This document shows, in pieces, positions 54,001 through 64,000 of a stretch of DNA of 64,000 bases. The position numbers and the translations under genes are program-made. This stretch comes from Trichostrongylus colubriformis (lineage: Eukaryota; Nematoda; Chromadorea; Rhabditida; Trichostrongylidae): the NCBI GenBank assembly GCA_963978905.1, contig OZ022256.1:51074001-51138000 (forward strand). The letters run 5' to 3'. The notes beneath the pieces are model-generated. The model searched no databases and was not told the origin of the DNA. It was given only the letters and a program-made list of their open reading frames with translations. Each line of letters opens with the position of its first letter. The stretch's first letter is position 1.

Positions 54001-57000
54001 TCAGCACGCTACACTTGTACGACGTCCATTCTGAAGAATCCCGCTCATCACCTGTCTCAGGTCATCGATTGTGGCCGTAAGGTCGCGTATCGACTGATTT
54101 TGTTCCCGGAGCTGCTCACGAATCGCGGCAATTTCTGGCTGATCAGTTTCACCATCACCGTCTTGTAATGATATCGCTTGCATCCGTGGGAACCAATCCA
54201 GGTTACGGTCCTTAAAAAATCAATAAAGTGGCGTTCCAACTATTTTGGTGGTCGAGCTGGTCAAAAATACGCTCGAGCCATTAACAAACTGTTTTATTTT
54301 TGATACAGGAAATGTTGTGGGTCGCGTCCTTGAAGTTAAACACCAGAAAATCCTGTTTAAGAACCAAAGCGTTGATTTTCTCGCGAACCCGCCCATCACG
54401 CAAGCCCAGCCCATCACAAGTGACGCAACGAATGGCTCAATCACAAAAATTACGATGAGAGCCATAAGTGTCCATGCACCAATGATAAATTCCATAGGAG
54501 TTACGCAAGATAGTGTGCACTGATAGACAAAAAAGTCGTGTAGCGTCCGGCGTGCAATGTAATGGGTTTGAGCTAAGGGCTCCGTATAAATCGCCGTATG
54601 GCCTAGAGCGATGATGGGGACGGCCCTCCGAGTTCGCACCCATCGCAGCACACCGCGCGTCGCGACGCGACTTTTCTGTCCAAACCGCACACACCGCAAG
54701 ACCGCAAGACTAACACCCCGACAGCTTGCCACTAACCACATCATTGGGAATATCGGTCCAACGATTACATGTTCAAAATCAGTACAAGTGCTACCAACGT
54801 ACTTCAAAGTTGACCTGGATACGAGAAGGCAATGGGTTCTCCAGTGCACATTTTTCAAAATTCAGCAACGCAAGGCGACCGCGCGTGACAGCGTTACGTT
54901 TTTTCTTATTTCACTTTTTTGTAGCAAAAACTTGTTGCTGTTTTGTTTGTTGTTGTTGCTTTTGTTGTTTTTTTGCGAAATTTTTGTTTCACTTCAGGTC
55001 ATGGAATGCTACTGACTTTGACACATTGTGCAACATAGCTCTCTGGTCCGGTGAATTCGGTCTCATCCTTAATTTGTAGCCATACTATGAAGTACAGGTA
55101 ATGCCAAAGATTGTGCTCTTGAGCTTGATGGTCTTCAAATGTCACCGGTCGATTGTCGAATCTGAAAACCAGGACGATATTCCGTGACAAGAAATAAGAG
55201 CAGCTGATGACTGGCATTATTTTTGCATTTTTTGTGCACCGCACGTAAGTTTTGCGCACTCGATCAGACACATCTGCGCCGAAAAACTGAACGTAATGCT
55301 ACACTTTTGACCTATCAAGGGAACCCGCCATGTTGAAAAAATATCGTGTACGTCATTGCTGAGATTATTATCATAAAACAGTACACAATTTATCATTATC
55401 ATAAAACCGTACACACTCACTTTCCACGTTCTAATCCACAAATGAAGCACGTATTCTTCAGAATGTCCTCTTTGTCATTCTTTTCCGTCCTCAAATCACC
55501 GAAAGTGTCGATGATCACACCAAAAATAAGATTCAAGGTGATAACGATAAGCACCACGTAGAACGACAAATCATAGATGATACGGTAATAGAAGAGCTTT
55601 TCCTGAAACAAGAATCCTGGGGAGAGATATACCTACTGATTTTTGCAAAATTCGTGCTTCACATTGCACCCATGTCTTCTTCCTTCCGTTGTTAGGAATG
55701 CTTTGGCCGGTTCCGGCAACTTCACATCCGACAGATCATAACTTGGCTCAAACTGCATCTTATCCCACAAAATATGCACCAATCGAGCCATCACACTTTC
55801 GTCAACATAATGCATAGCTACTCATCCGGACATTGATAAAATTTGATGATCTACATGCGCGAAATCGTAAAAACGCGACTGCAAATCATTATGCTTTCTA
55901 GAAACTTCTACTGAAGGAACTGTCCAGATTTGGAAAAGTGGGGTTTGGTTAACGCTGGATCTGTTGAGAATGAAGTACGAGTAAGATACACGGAAAATAA
56001 CCGAGAATTCCCCTTCGCTTCAAAGCAAAAATAGAAAAACTGCAAGAAGAGCAATTTGTTGGTTTCCGTTGAACAACATTGAAGAGCCGTCAGCGGGCAG
56101 AGCGTTGTTCAAATTTTCGTGCCCCGTGTTGATTTGCTTCTCGCTTTGAGTCTCTGACCACGAGAACGTCGCTTCTTTGCCAAAGCCCTAACGGTCACGC
56201 CTCCTTGGAGCCTCCACCCCGTCGGACGTCACTCCGAAGAGTCTGCATAACTGCAGAAAACTTGTTTTTTTTTGGCTGAAAATTTGTATGCGACCCTTTG
56301 TAAGCAAATAGAACATAAATGAAGGTATGGGCAACAAAAGAACTCATTTTTTGGGGACGATTTCATCAATTTACCCATGATAAGACTGAGACAATACTAC
56401 TGATACCGGCGGATTTTATGAGATAATGGAGAGTCAAACTCACATCAGGACCAATGTTTCTCAACACATCACCGATACCACCACCATTACGTAATCCCCA
56501 GTTCAACGTCGTGATAATGCACATTCGTAGTGTTGAACACGATGGGATCTTTTTATCATCTGCAAATTTAATTGGAAAATTTCAGAGTCTCTGCACTTAT
56601 TACTATGAAAGGGCTTGCCGTCACTTTTGTCTTCCTTTTTCTCCTCTAGCGGCACTGGCAATGGACAACCACCATCGGCGCTACAGGTGTCTGGAGTAGG
56701 ATCCTTTGTAAATACCGTGGCCATTGGTTCATCATCTAGTGGATCCACTTCGAGAGCAAAATCTTAAAGAAAATCGCAAATATGATAAGTGCAATGTAAA
56801 AACAAAATTGATTGAGGAATCGGGAAATGGGATCTATCCGGGAAAGCTCACCTTTTTGGAAGAATGTATAACCGATAATTGAAAATATGTAGACGAGGAT
56901 GAGCGCCAGCAAACCGGTGAGAATTATCGACTGCCAGTTTCTTGTTACGGAACTGATCACATTACGAAGAGTTTCTTCACTCGCAACGATGTCGAATAAC

Positions 57001-60000
57001 TTAATTCATAAAATGCATAAGATGAAGTGTTTCGGAGGAAATGCACGACGCACAGTTTGTGACTGATCAATAAGAGGTGTGTGGCGATTGGTCGAATTTT
57101 CGCTTCACGGCGTCGCACTCGCGGCGCCTTCAGTACGACTTGCCACTGTCGTTTGGAATTCCACTCAAGACGCAATGAGCTGGTACCAAGAAGAATCTTC
57201 GAAGATCGCATGTTGGAAGCTTCAGAAGTTCGCTTATGCTGTTGTTGTTGCTGTTTGGACAGATAAGGTTGCAAACGACCCGCACTCTCCGTGCCGCTCG
57301 TCGCGGCGGTCACGCGAAAATTTGACCAATCGCCACACACCCATTAATAAGAGATGGCGCCAGGAACATTGCGGATCATTCGTGGACGTGTCGCAGCCAG
57401 ATGCGTTGACGATGGGAAAAAGGTAAATAATAAACAACCGAACATATCAAAATACTGACCAGAAGACAATAAAGCATGGGATGAACAGTGAGACCAAGGA
57501 AACAAATAATCAAGTAGCATATATGATAGTGCAGCTCTCCATCGGATATCCGAACCGCCCATGACTTGTCCTCCAAACCTTTGTTGCTACCATATGCCAC
57601 CAAATGTACACATTTATTGACGAGCTTAAAAAAACATCAACATCATGAACAATAATCAAAAGCTATATAACCGTCAGAAACATTTTTGTTCAGGCTGAGT
57701 GCAGCCATATACCGTTACTATGTCAGCAATTACGGTATAGTTACTTGAAAGTGGCGTCTTAAAGGAATCGTCCACGGAAAAATGAGCCCCTTTGTTACGC
57801 ATATACTTATGTTTTATTTGCCCAATAAGCGAAAAATGAGAATTCGCCTATGATACAGCTTATCCAATTCTCGGCCGGGTGGGCGAGGCCCTGAGTAAAA
57901 GCCCTGTCCCGTCGTCCGCCGCGGTTGAGATTGGAGTGTCGGGTTGTTTACGTAAATTTTTGTCCCTACAGTGTGTCCCCAACCGCGGCGGACGACGAGG
58001 CGGGCACTTGCTCAGCGGCCCGGCCCACCCGGCCGAGACTTCGTGGTGCTGTGTCTTAGCCGAATTCAAATTTTTTCGCGTGAAACTTTGCATGCGGCCC
58101 CTTATTAGGCAGATAAAACATAAAGATGTGGGTAACAGAGGAACTCATTCTCCAGTGGACGATTCCTTTGAAACTAGGTGTTTTCATATTTTCCCCAATT
58201 CTCGATAATGCGCGAATGCTGCTTCGAGGAAGGTTGCAAAAATTATATTGGATTGTGGGTCTCGGAAAGGATCCGAACCCACAGATATGCTTTCCCAACA
58301 CTGTGCCTCTCCTTTACTGTACTCAAACCCCATGCATCTTCCCTCAACTTTCCAGTGGCACATGTAAAGCCAAAATAAAAGAAAAGCTTCTAGAAAATCT
58401 GCAACGATAGCAATGTCGAGGCAAGATCAAAGATAAACCAACCATAAATAATACCACACCTTCGAGAAGTGGATATACTCGTCATAAGAAATTTCAAAAT
58501 GTGCAATTAAATATTACCTGAGCGAATCCTATCACATACAGTGCCGGCACCACACCGAACAATGATATGAGTAATATCGCTATACTAAACATCACAGCTC
58601 CTATTGCCGTAATAATATTCGAACTTTTCGCCAAAGAAGAGCTGAAAATCGACAGTTATCCTAGCAATAACATCTTAAAGGCACCCGTAGGGATAAGAGA
58701 AAACTGAGATCTAGGTACATGTCCTCTGAAAACGAACCTTCTACTTTAAAAGAGGTCATATGTGGCGAAAAGCATTGAAAAACTTGGTTTGAGGTCTTAG
58801 GAAGACCCCGTAGCACGGCATGTCGTCTTGCGGTCCTGCAGCCGGGCGAGTCGCCGGGGAGGGGCGGGAAAGCGAGTGCGGCCGGCTGATTCAGCCTCTG
58901 GCCTGTCTGCGGTCCACCCCGGCTAGTGACGCAGAGGGACGCGAGAGAGAGAAGGGGGATTTTGGGCGCCCATCCCTCAGTTTTTTCGCAGTTATATGTC
59001 GTTCATTCTCTACTCTTATATTGCTGAGCATATCTACTTTCATGATCCTCAATGTGCCAAATTTACCCCTCCAGGTGTCTTTCAGAAAAAGTGCGATGTT
59101 TTTTTTCATTCGAAAATATGAGGAATTCGCGCACAAACCCTCAGGACAACAGGTTTTAGAGGGCTCACTGATAAAATTCGATGAATTTTTTCAAATTTAG
59201 AAGACACGATAATTTGATTGCCAGGAAGTGCAACTATGGTTAGTATATGTAGATGCTAGGGCTTCCAGCAAAACAGTACTTTGCACATTTTTGGTCAAAA
59301 TTACATTCAAAGTGACTTAATACGAAGCCACGCAGGTCTGCCGGTCCCTCGCGCGTGCCTCACCTCTAACCAAGCGAGTCCTGCACTGCGTGTGACCGCC
59401 ACACACGACAGGTCGGCATGGTGTCGATCGATAATCATTAATGGAACGCGCTCGTGAACACTTCCGTAGACAGATATGAGGGATAAGACAGTGACTCAGC
59501 ATCACTGAGCCCCCCCCCCCCCCCACTTTCACTTTCAATACTTGCCCGTTTTAATTCTTCTGAGATCACTGAGGAAGAAAAATATTTACAAATTGATGAC
59601 ACCAAGAGGGAAATTAGAAAAAAAGGGTAGAATACTAATCAGTGAAGGGACCTACTTCTCATCCCATTGTGAGTAGAGGAATATAATAGATATCACAGAT
59701 GATGTGTACATGAAAGGATTAGATGCACAGAGACCCGCTGAAAAATTTGCAAAGATTAATTTCTGATTTTCAAAACAATTCTGAAATAATGCTCTTACTA
59801 TCAGCTGTTTCAAATGGATAATAAAGTGCAATAATAATGTTGACTAGTACAGCAAAGAGGAAAGCTAGTCGACCCCATAACCGAAGACGTTGAGTACATG
59901 CGGAAAGATATGGTCGATCTGGAAACAAAAATGTTAAGAAAATGAAAATTAAATGGAATTATGAAATGGATACCACGCACCTTTTCATTCACCGTGTATA

Positions 60001-63000
60001 TTATTTTAAACTACAATCGTCAAAAAGAACCACATGAAAAATCAACATACCCTGTAGCTTACGCTGCCATTTCATCTCCTGGTACATCGCAGGCCATTGA
60101 TCGAAAAACTCAGTAACTTTTGATCCCTGAAAAATACTCACTCGCGTGTACTGGTAGAGAAATGACCTCCAGAAGGTTCCACATGGGTCATGGTCAAGAC
60201 ACATAACCACACCCTGTCCAGCACCGCGAAGTATGAACGCCGCCTAACCTAATTCGCGTGGCCAAGTGACCAAATGATTCTAGGCACACTCAAACTCAGA
60301 GATACACGGAGAGTCAGAACAAATGCTGATCGATCCCGATTAGGGTAAGCACAAGTTGAGTGAGTTGGGGTCAATTTGCAAAAAGAATAGCAAGGAATTT
60401 GTCGCGCGCGCAGTGAGGCTCTGTTCATACTTTGCGCCGGCAAGGCGTGGCTGCATTTACAGCTGGCGAGGCAGAGTGGCAGGGGAGGTACAGAAAGGCA
60501 GGGGAGCAGGCAAGGAGAAAGGATAGCACAGGCGAAGACGGAAGGACACATAACCACACCCTGTCCAGCACCGCGAAATATGAACGCCGCCTAACCTAAT
60601 TTGCGTGGCCAAGTGACCAAATGGATTCTAGGCACACTCAAACTCAGAGATACAGGGAGAGTCAGAACAAATGCTGATCGATCCCGATTAGGGTAAGCAC
60701 AAGTTGCTAAACGTTTTGTGATCCCAGATCGCATCTTCGGAATGCCAACATCGACTCAAAAATGGAAAGGTGATAAATAAAAGTATACTCACAAAAACTA
60801 TGCTGTCAGATTTACCTGATTGTCTCTTTCCGTATTGTTATACACGTTTTGCTTCGTTTCCTTAGTGAGGAATGAGCAAATCTCATGAATCGGAAATACG
60901 ACTCGTTCTAAAGTCCGATCCTGACGAACAATCTGAAAATTTTCATACTATCGCGTCAAATGTGAGACATTTGAAATATTGCGCCACAAATTGGGTTTTA
61001 GGAATTACCGACATATTCCGAATGACATTGACATACATATGAGATAACTGGGTGTGTGCAGATATGACAGCGAATCGCTTCGCGGCGTTTCACTCGCGGC
61101 GCCACCAGTACGACTTGCCAATCGATTGCTCTTGGTAGCCCGGCAGAGCGTGGCTGCGTCACTCCTGCGCTTCCACATATACCACACTGCCTCGCTTAAA
61201 GGCTGCCATGCCCTGCCACTGGCACTCGCACCCGCCGCGCCGCCCGCCGCGGGCGGCCACGCAATACGCTGTCATATCTGCACACTTCCAAGATAATTGA
61301 CGCCTTACTGTTTCTTCACTGAGATGTATGTATGTATATATTGAGCAACGGTAATTATATTATGAATAATAAAAAGATTGCTCCGAAAAGAATTATTGTA
61401 TTTCCGATCAGAAACTATTAGAAGACGCTCCAGATGAAATAGTTTAGCTGTTTACTGCATTTGAGATATTTTTCATACAAATGTATATGTGAAAAGCAAT
61501 CAGTACCCGGTTCAACTGGGGCATTTTGCATTTTTATCTGAAAATTTAGAATGAGTGCGAAGAGAAAAAAGTTCCACAGAAATAGGATCCACTAGGTGAT
61601 AAATGGCATCGGCTTCCATATTATCCTGTTACTACTACTTCTGCACATTGTTCTGAGTTCTACGCAAGTAAATGAGTTTTTTTAAGTGGCAAAAAGTGTG
61701 GTTACTGTAGCCGTTCCTTGGCGTACTGAATTTATAATTTTGTGCTATTAGCCATGGCTTTGAATGAATTATCGATCACATGTGATATCATACCTCTATC
61801 TGTGCAGTGTGCCTCTTATAAAACTCGAGAGCATTTCTTGTTTGCACTGATTTCTTATCATCGTCGGGATTCAAACACTGAGCCAGTTCTGGACTATGAC
61901 GGGATAGCTGATGAGCGAGGATGTAGATGTTGTGGCCAACCTGTAGGAAAAAAATCTTTAATTTTACAAATAAAATTTTCAATTTCACAAATGAACTGAT
62001 TCGATGTTGTTTAGGGATTTGGTTGCAAGCAGGTTCAACATACATTAAGATTTTTTTTTGAAAATTAGGCCCTTCTAAAGCTTGCTGGGCCTACTGACTG
62101 TTGAGGATACTAAGTATAGTTTATGGCTGATGATGTATGGGCTACTAGAAAGTGGTTATAAAAAATATATCTTGAATCCTAGTCTTCTCATTTTATCCTA
62201 TTTTGAAATTTCGTACTAATACCAATATTAAAAAATGATTACCGATGATATGGATGGGTATTCCTTTTTCTCACGAAAAGTCAAGCAATATGACCGGCTC
62301 TTATCAGCTATATCCACCTCCCTTTTCCAGTCCACACTACGACCTTTACCCTCTTGAGGATTTCTCCACCCACAGCTGACCTTGCTTCGAATGCCCGTAT
62401 GTATCGTTTAAGGGCTTGAGATGTACTTCAGGTGTCGAGTGGTACAGTTGATAGACGGCTCGACACTGAAGCTTACCTCCAAGTTCGAAGGCAAAACCAG
62501 TTTAAAAGATGTAAATGCTGGGATCAAAGCATATCGGTAAAAAAACAACAGAAGGTCACAGGAAACATAAAAAAGGACGAGTAAAAAGAGAAAAATTAGC
62601 AGCTTTCAGCAGACACTTTTCCTATGGCATAATATAGGGTCCGCCAATAAGGGCGCTCGTTCTTTAAAATGATATAAAGCAAGTTGTGAGAGGTATAAAT
62701 GAAATTAATTTTTCGTTTAAAAGAGTATTCGAAGGCATTATGTATGGAAAACAACATCGTTTAAATGGCCACTTCGGCGTCGCTTGGTGGAGCGCATACT
62801 TGAAGACCAATTTTCAATGACTCTGGCGCACAAATCGCGCTGTATTTCATCGATGGCGTGGCATATGTTGACATTGAGGTCATCAGTGTTTTGTGGTTGG
62901 TTTGCAGACTTGCGATTTAAAAAAAACCCCACAAGAAATAGTCCAGTGAGGTTAAATCGCACGATCTCGGTGGCCAGTTGATGTCGCCTCCGCGCGAGGT

Positions 63001-63626
63001 ATCCCTTCCTCCGAAGCGCTCGTGCAGAAGACCCATTGTGGCGCGCGCTGTGTAGCTCGTAGGGCCGTCCTGCTGAAACCACATATCCTCGACATCCATA
63101 TTGTCGATTTCATGCCAGATAAAGTTCGTTTCATGGATCTGTATTGTTCGCCGTTTACCCGTTTGGCGAAGCGCGCGGAACGTTGCTCAAACCGATGAAT
63201 GATTTTCGTAATAAGTTTTAATGATTTGCACACGTTGCTCGCAGCTGAATTGATTCGTGGTAATTTGTAGAGATACACTGAATAATATTAACTAAGTTTG
63301 ACAACCCTACCACAAACAACCTGGCCGCCATGAGCAGTCAAAGATAGAGCGCGCTTATGGGCGAACCCTATATAACCCATAACCCGCGAGACGAGCCGAC
63401 TGATGCAGCGTAGCAGCACTTAGCAGTGATCATTCAATGCATTCATAGTGGAGTGAATAATACCAAATTTATGAGTAAATTCAGGCATCAAAGAGATGAG
63501 TAAAAAGACTCACCTCTTTGGGATCTACGGTCGATGCATCATCGGTCACATACTTCAAATATACTTTAGAGTCATCATGTATGGATACAGTCCCAGATGA
63601 ATCGACGGAAATTTCCGGCAGTGTCA
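54001..63626 (-). CDS. itr-1: Inositol 1,4,5-trisphosphate receptor, C-terminal exons
   Basis: Fourteen exons join without a phase error into 633 codons: 63626-63514, 61940-61794, 60932-60816, 60126-60051, 59918-59799, 59737-59656, 58641-58518, 57624-57460, 56999-56852, 56762-56604, 56559-56444, 55602-55421, 55161-55017 and 54210-54001 (TGA). Landmarks in order: [15 protein letters not shown] and [12 protein letters not shown] helices in the 59.9, 59.7, 58.6, 57.6 and 57.0-kb exons ([17 protein letters not shown]), an acidic luminal loop with Cys, the pore loop with filter GGGIGD, TM6 ([15 protein letters not shown]), the [11 protein letters not shown] ... TFEDH ... EHNLWHY linker finger, and a coiled-coil tail from [10 protein letters not shown]. 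It is the ER calcium-release channel opened by IP3; four subunits form the pore. Upstream exons with the ligand-binding core lie beyond the window. Every key pore motif is present. Introns hold many mobile elements. Confidence 0.96.
54220..54858 (-). CDS. Open frame inside the last itr-1 intron
   Basis: A 212-codon frame from ATG at 54858 fills most of the 806-bp intron between the last two itr-1 exons, same strand. It ends TGA only 10 bases before the last itr-1 exon. It has two hydrophobic stretches ([31 protein letters not shown] followed by [15 protein letters not shown]) and an Arg-rich block between. No known family is recognised. It could be a nested gene, a captured fragment or a chance frame. 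The intron acceptor of the flanking exon looks normal, so itr-1 splicing need not be disturbed. Confidence 0.3.
   Translation of the reverse strand: MKNVHWRTHCLLVSRSTLKYVGSTCTDFEHVIVGPIFPMMWLVASCRGVSLAVLRCVRFGQKSRVATRGVLRWVRTRRAVPIIALGHTAIYTEPLAQTHYIARRTLHDFFVYQCTLSCVTPMEFIIGAWTLMALIVIFVIEPFVASLVMGWACVMGGFARKSTLWFLNRIFWCLTSRTRPTTFPVSKIKQFVNGSSVFLTSSTTKIVGTPLY
56271..56371. mobile_element. TTAA-family half element
   Basis: Only the right arm is present: GGCTGAAAATTTGTATGCGACCC, TAAGCAAATAGAACATAAATG and GGGGACGATTTCATCAA match the right halves of the elements at 36368, 45955 and 57763 (read as separate blocks). It lies in an itr-1 intron. No left arm was found. Confidence 0.55.
57076..57342. 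mobile_element. Mutator-like MITE in an itr-1 intron
   Basis: Arms GGTGTGTGGCGATTGGTC and its complement, continuing GAATTTTCGC. Flanks ATCAATAAGA and ATTAATAAGA, a 10-bp duplication with one change. The core has GGCGTCGCACTCGCGGCGCC and CAGTACGACTTGC shared with 17275 and 61051, and an inner CAAGACGCAATGAGCTGGTA shared with 31461. Confidence 0.75.
57763..58167. mobile_element. TTAA-target foldback element, copy 3
   Basis: Flanked by TTAA (57759-57762) and TTGA (58168-58171). Ends AGGAATCGTCCACGG and the complement of CCAGTGGACGATTCCT. Arms mirror each other across a GC-rich centre (CCGTCGTCCGCCGCGGTTG and CAACCGCGGCGGACGACG). Best kept of the three long copies. In an itr-1 intron. Confidence 0.7.
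60198..60706. repeat. Direct duplication of a 160-bp block
   Basis: 60198-60358 and 60546-60706 are near-identical direct copies (starting GACACATAACCACACCCTG, ending GGGTAAGCACAAGTTG), offset by 348 bases inside one itr-1 intron. Each includes the right end of the Tourist-like element; the left copy therefore has a solo element end. Confidence 0.8.
60417..60592. mobile_element. Tourist-like MITE inside the duplication
   Basis: Left end GGCTCTGTTCATACTTTGCG, right complement GGCGGCGTTCATATTTCGCG. TGA and TAA flank it. Same family as 42977. Its right end is part of the duplicated 160-bp block. Confidence 0.65.
61051..61290. mobile_element. Mutator-like MITE in an itr-1 intron
   Basis: Arms share GTGTGCAGATATGACAGCG exactly (19 bp), preceded by GGT on one end and GGAA-type bases on the other. 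Flanks AGATAACTG (61042-61050) and AGATAATTG (61291-61299) are a 9-bp duplication with one change. The core matches 17275 for over 60 bases (TCACTCGCGGCGCCACC, AGTACGACTTGC, AATCGATT, CCCGGCAGAGC). Confidence 0.78.
62735..63285 (-). pseudogene. DD41D-type mariner relic in an itr-1 intron
   Basis: The minus strand carries the C-terminal two thirds of a transposase: [40 protein letters not shown], then [17 protein letters not shown] and ending [10 protein letters not shown]. The Asp of QQDG and that of SLDYFLW are 41 residues apart, pointing to a DD41D group. Frameshifts separate the parts near 63080 and the N-terminal region is missing. No terminal repeats are recognisable. Confidence 0.7.
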
Positions 63627-64000
63627 CTGAAAGAGAGCCTGTGGGACGGTTTCACATCATAAAGAATTATTTGAGGATTGTGAACATAAGGCCTCTCCCT
63701 AATTCGTGGAAAGACAAACTGATCTGCCTTTCCCAGTATTTGGCCCGAATAATACAAAAGCCTCGTTGGGAGGCTGGGAAATGGCTTGTAGTCGCTGGTA
63801 TACAAACCATAATATATGGGTTATTATGAATTTAATCCATCGCTTACACCAAATTTGTGCGTTTTCACATTTTTCACACATGTCGATCAGAACAATCATA
63901 ACTAATCAAATGAAATAAGTTTACAATTCAGTTGTATCAAATGGAAAAGAAATCAGTGAGAATCAGAATAGAGTACAAATTTCAGATATTGGGTAGTCTA

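Noticed and set aside
58674..58800. A further TTAA-target element starting TTAAAGGCACCCG
   Set aside because: Only one end was seen; no matching right end was found nearby.
63518..63829. 103-codon plus-strand frame at the window end
   Set aside because: It overlaps the itr-1 exon at 63514-63626 antisense, and the exon fits the receptor frame and phase.

Overview
This window looks like nuclear DNA of a nematode, most likely clade V and strongylid-like. The genes have many small exons joined by GT..AG introns, with T-rich acceptors ending in CAG. One gene is clearly an inositol 1,4,5-trisphosphate receptor (itr-1 type). Tc1/mariner, BEL/Pao and many short inverted-repeat elements fill introns and spacers. 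There is no sign of bacterial or organellar DNA. The species assignment is inference. Exon models below were built by hand from splice signals and continuous reading frame; none has transcript support here.

Layout. (1) 3.8-6.8 kb, +: an 11-exon gene for a protein of about 717 residues with an N-terminal C2CH (THAP/LIN-15-like) finger and a body resembling transposase-derived (Kolobok-like) proteins. Next to it lie a Tourist-type element that sits exactly on a candidate splice donor and a tRNA-like block. (2) 7.7-12.9 kb: a large Tourist-type element carrying a nested Tc1-type miniature element, then a BEL/Pao retrotransposon with two LTRs that look identical and a 5-bp target duplication. It keeps a Gag-protease frame but has no reverse transcriptase or integrase. 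(3) 13.7-18.2 kb, +: a low-confidence gene of short exons. (4) 18.5-20.1 kb: a tandem repeat split by a mariner element with perfect 28-bp ends and an uninterrupted DD34D transposase. (5) 22.1-27.9 kb: a decayed 5.8-kb inverted-repeat unit. (6) 32.1-50.1 kb, +: three uncharacterised genes in a row. They encode a proline-rich, tail-anchored protein of 158 residues, a charged protein whose introns are full of transposons, and a protein of 263 residues. (7) 53.7-63.6 kb, -: the last 14 exons of itr-1, about 633 codons, including the channel pore and the C-terminal tail. Almost every intron above 400 bp carries a mobile element, and the last intron holds a 212-codon open frame.

The mobile elements form a few families that recognise different targets: TTA (PIF/Harbinger/Tourist-like), TA (Tc1/mariner), TTAA (piggyBac-like target) and 9-10 bp (Mutator-like). 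In the Mutator-like family the core is shared between copies, while the outer arms differ from copy to copy but still match each other within a copy. The BEL/Pao LTR carries a 16-nt match to the 5' part of tRNA-Gly in addition to a 13-nt tRNA-Gly-type primer site, which suggests a bipartite primer contact. These two observations are the most novel in the window. No rRNA gene, convincing tRNA gene or CRISPR array is present.
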